This document shows positions 5,240-7,625 of a DNA stretch of 7,625 nucleotides, one piece after another. The notes under the pieces are model-generated. The model was not told the origin of the DNA, ran no database searches, and worked only from the letters and a program-made list of their open reading frames with translations. The stretch's first letter is position 1. Every line of letters begins with the position of its first letter. Source of the stretch: Hyphomicrobium_A sp964405975 (GTDB lineage Bacteria > Pseudomonadota > Alphaproteobacteria > Rhizobiales > Hyphomicrobiaceae); contig CAYOPW010000081.1 in assembly GCA_964405975.1 (NCBI GenBank), forward strand, positions 1 through 7,625, written 5' to 3'. Both the position numbers and the translations under genes were made by a program.

Positions 5240-6412
5240 TCAAATTGATAAGAATTCTTCCGGTGAAAGGCTTGTTGCCAGCATGACCATGTTGATATCA
5301 CGATGAGCGAGCCAGCTTTTCGTTTGCTGGTTAGCCGGATTGCGCCAGAACGTTTCTATCGTTCCGCTCAGCGGAACATATTGCATCAGGCTCTTGATCT
5401 GTTGAGACAGCCTATCCTCGAAAAGGCCGGGATTGCCATCGAAAAGATCTCGCATTTTCACAATCGCCTTTAATCCGATTGATAGTCCCAACTCGCGAAA
5501 AGCAAGCCGGTAATCCGCCGAAGCGCTCAGTGGATTCTGCCTGGCAAAAGCATTCAGCCCGTATTGCGAAGACCCTAACAGAATCTCCAATAAAGCGGGG
5601 GACCTGAAGTGGCTTTTGACTGTCATTTGGAACATCCTGCAGGCATCGAACAACAGACCGCCTATGCCAAGCGGATCATCTGTTTCCCAGGTCTGGCCCT
5701 CGCACATTTTGGCCGTTTCAGCGATCTCTGCGCTGAGATCGGGAACTATAGAGGTGTCAGAATGAACTTCTGTGCACATGTGAAGTTCATTGTAGGTGAC
5801 AAAGCCATCGAGTGGATCGTGGAGACCCATTGATGGAACGAGCGGATGCGTCAGATCGATGCTCATTTTCCAGTGCATGCGCTTTGCGCCACCTGCTGGT
5901 GAAACGTAAGTAAATCCAGCATGAGCCGCTTCCGCCAGTTCCACGGACCAGCGACAATATTTTGAATCACCTGTGACTACGCCGACGCGTTCAAGGGCAT
6001 GCATCCATTTGGTCAGGTAATGATAGTATTGGCCGTCCCGCTCCCATTCCAACCTTTCATCAAAAAACTCGTTGGATCCGCGTTCATTCAATTTCTTACC
6101 GATCCTGAGCCCGCCTGCGGTTGGGTGAGTTTGGCCCTCCGCCTCACTGAGGCCGCTTATCCAGCCCGTACGCGGATCGTCGGCGCGGTGCCTGCCAAGG
6201 ATGTTGTGGACCTGATCGATGAGACATAGCGCGAGATCTTTGTATTCCTCCTCAGCCGTCTGACGGTACAGGGTCAGAAAGTTGCAGACTGCAAACGCAT
6301 CGGTCCATAAATAGCGCCGCGGGGGTTTCTTCGAAGAGGAAACCCCTGTTTGATCGGCGAATTCGATCATGATGTCCCGGATCTCGGCCATTATTGCGTC
6401 CCGCGTCATCAC
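5240..6412 (-). CDS. Conserved protein of unknown function, (alpha/alpha)-barrel-like
   Basis: This 390-residue protein has no signal peptide and no membrane segment. It is rich in helices and in aromatic/charged helix pairs, such as RYLWTDAFAVCNFLTLYR (33-50), WERDGQYYHYLTKWMHALERVG (in parts, 123-144), and repeated 'LAxxLxxxxxxxxG' helices at about 56-73, 155-166, 252-265 and 303-320. This is what six-hairpin (alpha/alpha)6 barrels of glycosidases and sugar epimerases look like, but I cannot name a family. Striking conserved-looking blocks are GRHRADDPRTGWISGL (73-88), THPTAGGLRIGKKLNER (95-111), and the His/Asp-rich stretch MSIDLTHPLVPSMGLHDPLDG (183-203). These would be candidate active-site loops. 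The start is GTG at 6412 or the ATG directly after it at 6409; neither has a strong ribosome site. It ends 45 nt from the convergent GFA gene and diverges from the secreted protein at 6564, sharing with it a gap that contains a dyad. It is clearly a real gene; its function is unknown. Confidence 0.82.
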   Translation of the reverse strand: MMTRDAIMAEIRDIMIEFADQTGVSSSKKPPRRYLWTDAFAVCNFLTLYRQTAEEEYKDLALCLIDQVHNILGRHRADDPRTGWISGLSEAEGQTHPTAGGLRIGKKLNERGSNEFFDERLEWERDGQYYHYLTKWMHALERVGVVTGDSKYCRWSVELAEAAHAGFTYVSPAGGAKRMHWKMSIDLTHPLVPSMGLHDPLDGFVTYNELHMCTEVHSDTSIVPDLSAEIAETAKMCEGQTWETDDPLGIGGLLFDACRMFQMTVKSHFRSPALLEILLGSSQYGLNAFARQNPLSASADYRLAFRELGLSIGLKAIVKMRDLFDGNPGLFEDRLSQQIKSLMQYVPLSGTIETFWRNPANQQTKSWLAHRDINMVMLATSLSPEEFLSI

Positions 6413-6450
6413 CGTTCGCCGTTAACTTCAATCTCCGAAGGGTTAAGTAT

Positions 6451-6474
6451 CCGGCAAGCGTTGGAGTTTGCCGG
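6451..6474. promoter_or_regulatory. Candidate operator dyad CCGGCAA-N10-TTGCCGG
   Basis: A perfect 7-bp inverted repeat (6451-6457 and 6468-6474) with a 10-nt spacer lies in the gap between the divergent starts at 6412 and 6564. The arm centres are 17 bp apart, which would place both half-sites near the same face of the helix for a dimeric regulator. It sits 39 bp from the minus-strand start and about 40 bp before the TATACT hexamer of the plus-strand gene. No regulator gene is in the window. It could instead be a short RNA hairpin. Confidence 0.4.
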
Positions 6475-6513
6475 TCGTCGACAATTGAACCGCACTTGTT
6501 TCGTCGATCCAGA

Positions 6514-6519
6514 TATACT
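6514..6519 (+). promoter_or_regulatory. Candidate -10 hexamer TATACT for the 6564 gene
   Basis: TATACT differs from the sigma-70 -10 consensus at one base and lies 44 nt before the ATG, which would give a short leader. No good -35 is found at 16-18 nt. TTGAAC is too far (23 nt) and TTGTTT too near (12 nt), so activator help or a different sigma factor would be needed if this is real. Confidence 0.3.
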
Positions 6520-6563
6520 CGTCCCACTGACTTCTCCGCCACCAGTCTTTGAAGGGCGCACTC

Positions 6564-7067
6564 ATGAGACTTCGCGGTCAGAGCGTATTGCTGAGTACTA
6601 TCCTTATAGCGCTCGCTGTTGTCGCGCTAACGCCAGGTGAAGTGTCGAACGCGCGCACCAAGAACCCTTTCGATAGCTTGCTGGGGACCTGGACCGGTTC
6701 AGGTAGACTTGTTCTTCAGGGCGGCCAAAGAGAGGACATCAAGTGTAATGCGTATTATACCGGTGGCGGAAATAAGCTTCGCCTTGCTGTCCGTTGCGCC
6801 AGCTCCAGCTACAAGGTTGAGATTCGTAGCAAGCTTACCCGCGCAGGTGACGAGATTTCTGGGACTTGGGAGGAGCGTACGTATAATGCCGCTGGCAGCG
6901 TAAGCGGTCGTACTCTTGCGAACCGATTGAGCCTTTCGATAAGCAACGGTGGCTTCTCGGGCTCCATGTCAGTCTCCTACAGCGATTCCCAACAGACAGT
7001 CAGAATTTCGACAGCGGGGATCAACCTAAAGAGCGTGAAGATGACTTTGTCGCGGGTAGAAGAATGA
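6564..7067 (+). CDS. Small secreted calycin-like protein, function unknown
   Basis: The protein is 167 residues when started at ATG 6564. That start is chosen over a TTG five codons upstream because GAAGGG lies 7 nt before it and because it leaves a standard signal peptide: MRLR, a hydrophobic core of about residues 8-22 and a likely cleavage after SNA at residue 30. The mature part begins NPFDSLLGTWTGSGRL, the GxW motif of lipocalin/calycin-like barrels, followed by two cysteines (in IKCNAYY and AVRCASS) likely to form a disulfide. A repeated beta pattern then leads through GTWEERTYNAAGSVSG and SGSMSVSYSD to the end. I recall this type as a widespread unannotated periplasmic protein in Bradyrhizobium and relatives; ligand and role are unknown. 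The gene stands alone, divergent from the barrel protein, and its stop codon lies inside a hairpin (7060-7085) that may end transcription. Confidence 0.82.
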   Translation: MRLRGQSVLLSTILIALAVVALTPGEVSNARTKNPFDSLLGTWTGSGRLVLQGGQREDIKCNAYYTGGGNKLRLAVRCASSSYKVEIRSKLTRAGDEISGTWEERTYNAAGSVSGRTLANRLSLSISNGGFSGSMSVSYSDSQQTVRISTAGINLKSVKMTLSRVEE

Positions 7068-7085
7068 TCATGGCCGATCATTCTT
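7060..7085. terminator. Perfect hairpin over the stop codon, possible bidirectional terminator
   Basis: Arms AAGAATGATC (7060-7069) and GATCATTCTT (7076-7085) pair perfectly over 10 bp around a 6-nt loop. The TGA stop of the plus-strand gene lies at 7065-7067 inside the left arm. The right arm ends in TTCTT but no real U-tract follows, and the stem is AT-rich, so termination strength is doubtful. It lies between two convergent genes, where a bidirectional terminator would fit. Confidence 0.4.
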
Positions 7086-7223
7086 ACCTCCATGTGGTGT
7101 GATTGTAGGGCAATACCGTGAACGTCGGGTCAACATTCAGAAATGGCCCCTGCGTTTGTTGACACGCCCCTCGCGTCCCAATCTGGCTGTCGCAGACTCG
7201 AAGCTTACGGGGATGGCCAATAC

Positions 7224-7625
7224 TTACAACCGGGCAGCGCCGATCGCGCTCCATTTGATTGAACAACCGACTGATGGGAACTGACGCCGAGGCCCTTTGC
7301 CCGTCTCAGCGATGAGCTTCATGGCTTCAAAAAGGTCGCGTTTGGTCCCAGGACTTGGTGGCTCCGTTCTGCCCTCATCGAGGCGACCGCGATACTGCAG
7401 TTCCAGATGCTCATTGAAGCCGAAGAAGTCGGGAGTGCACACAGCTCCATAGGCCCGCGCCACGTCTTGGCTCTCATCGTGGAGATAGGGAAAAGGAAGT
7501 GCGTGCTGGGTGGCGAAGGCACGCATGTTCTCAAACGAATCCTCAGGATAGCTCACCGCATCGTTAGAGCAGATTGCGACACTTGTGACTCCCAACGGTT
7601 TGAGATCGTCGGCATCCTTCACAAC
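7224..7625 (-). CDS. Thioredoxin-fold (redoxin/AhpC-TSA-like) protein, N-terminus outside window
   Basis: The reading frame stays open to the right edge, so only the C-terminal about 134 residues are seen; the GTG near 7622 is internal. The visible part matches a family of thioredoxin-fold proteins whose members read '...SND...YPEDSFENM..FA...FPY..DE.QDVARAYGAVCTPDFFGF......QYRGRLD......'. All these blocks are present: AICSNDAVSYPEDSFENM, HDESQDVARAYGAVCTPDFFGF (in parts), LQYRGRLDEGRTEP, and near the end the family's GCSIKW. VCTPD holds the cis-proline of the thioredoxin fold, next to the active site. The catalytic cysteine pair, which relatives carry as a CxxC-type motif in the N-terminal third, would lie beyond 7625 and cannot be checked. 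Such proteins are cytoplasmic thiol reductases or peroxidases, mostly uncharacterised. The end is extended by eight residues beyond the usual GCSIKW terminus. It is convergent with the secreted protein gene. Confidence 0.88.
   Translation of the reverse strand, partial: VVKDADDLKPLGVTSVAICSNDAVSYPEDSFENMRAFATQHALPFPYLHDESQDVARAYGAVCTPDFFGFNEHLELQYRGRLDEGRTEPPSPGTKRDLFEAMKLIAETGKGPRRQFPSVGCSIKWSAIGAARL

Noticed and set aside
5361..5377. Tight hairpin GTTCCGC-TCA-GCGGAAC near the 3' end of the barrel-protein gene
   Set aside because: It lies within coding sequence 120 nt before the stop with no T-run, so it is not a credible terminator.
7084..7223. TTGACA hexamer near 7159 as a promoter in the convergent gap
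   Set aside because: There is no acceptable -10 at normal spacing and no gene downstream on the plus strand within the window.

Overview
The window looks like a chromosomal or island segment of an alphaproteobacterium of the order Hyphomicrobiales, most likely Bradyrhizobium or a relative. Three things point there. Short palindromic repeats built on TGTCCGCT...AGCGGACA belong to a type I recall from those genomes, where they are often mis-annotated as tiny proteins reading like 'DVRF(T)PKSGH'. The two small secreted proteins resemble DUF2147 and a calycin-like family that I associate with Bradyrhizobium. The DNA is moderately GC-rich with alphaproteobacterial-looking genes. The genus is an inference. 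No transposase, integrase, CRISPR array, tRNA or rRNA was seen.

Layout. Positions 27-3367, all on the minus strand, form a compact gene group read right to left: a flavin-reductase-like FMN protein (2735-3367), an M20 metallopeptidase/deacylase (1512-2708), a BioD/DUF1611-like P-loop protein (502-1515) and a two-CBS-domain protein (27-446). Gaps are 26 nt, then an ATGA overlap of 4 nt, then 55 nt. At least the middle two are almost certainly translationally coupled. Positions 3368-3834 hold no supportable gene but carry one decayed palindromic repeat. A secreted DUF2147-like protein lies at 3835-4392 (minus). It is separated from a divergent GFA-family zinc protein (4718-5194, plus) by a 325-bp gap containing two tandem copies of the palindromic repeat. 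An (alpha/alpha)-barrel-like protein of unknown function occupies 5240-6412 (minus). It diverges from a small secreted calycin-like protein (6564-7067, plus) across a 151-bp gap that holds a clean dyad, a candidate operator. A thioredoxin-fold protein runs off the right edge (7224-7625, minus), so its N-terminal half, including any CxxC motif, is outside the window.

How the genes may work together. The peptidase and P-loop protein form the only tight functional unit. The P-loop protein has the GTxxxxGKT loop of dethiobiotin synthetase and of DUF1611, a family in which one member is known to me as a D-glutamate N-acetyltransferase. The M20 family includes amino-acid deacetylases and glutamate carboxypeptidases. 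A pathway that acylates and later deacylates an amino acid or small peptide, with a flavin-dependent redox step, is the most interesting hypothesis, but it is inference. The remaining genes appear to be independent accessory or housekeeping units with separate expression.
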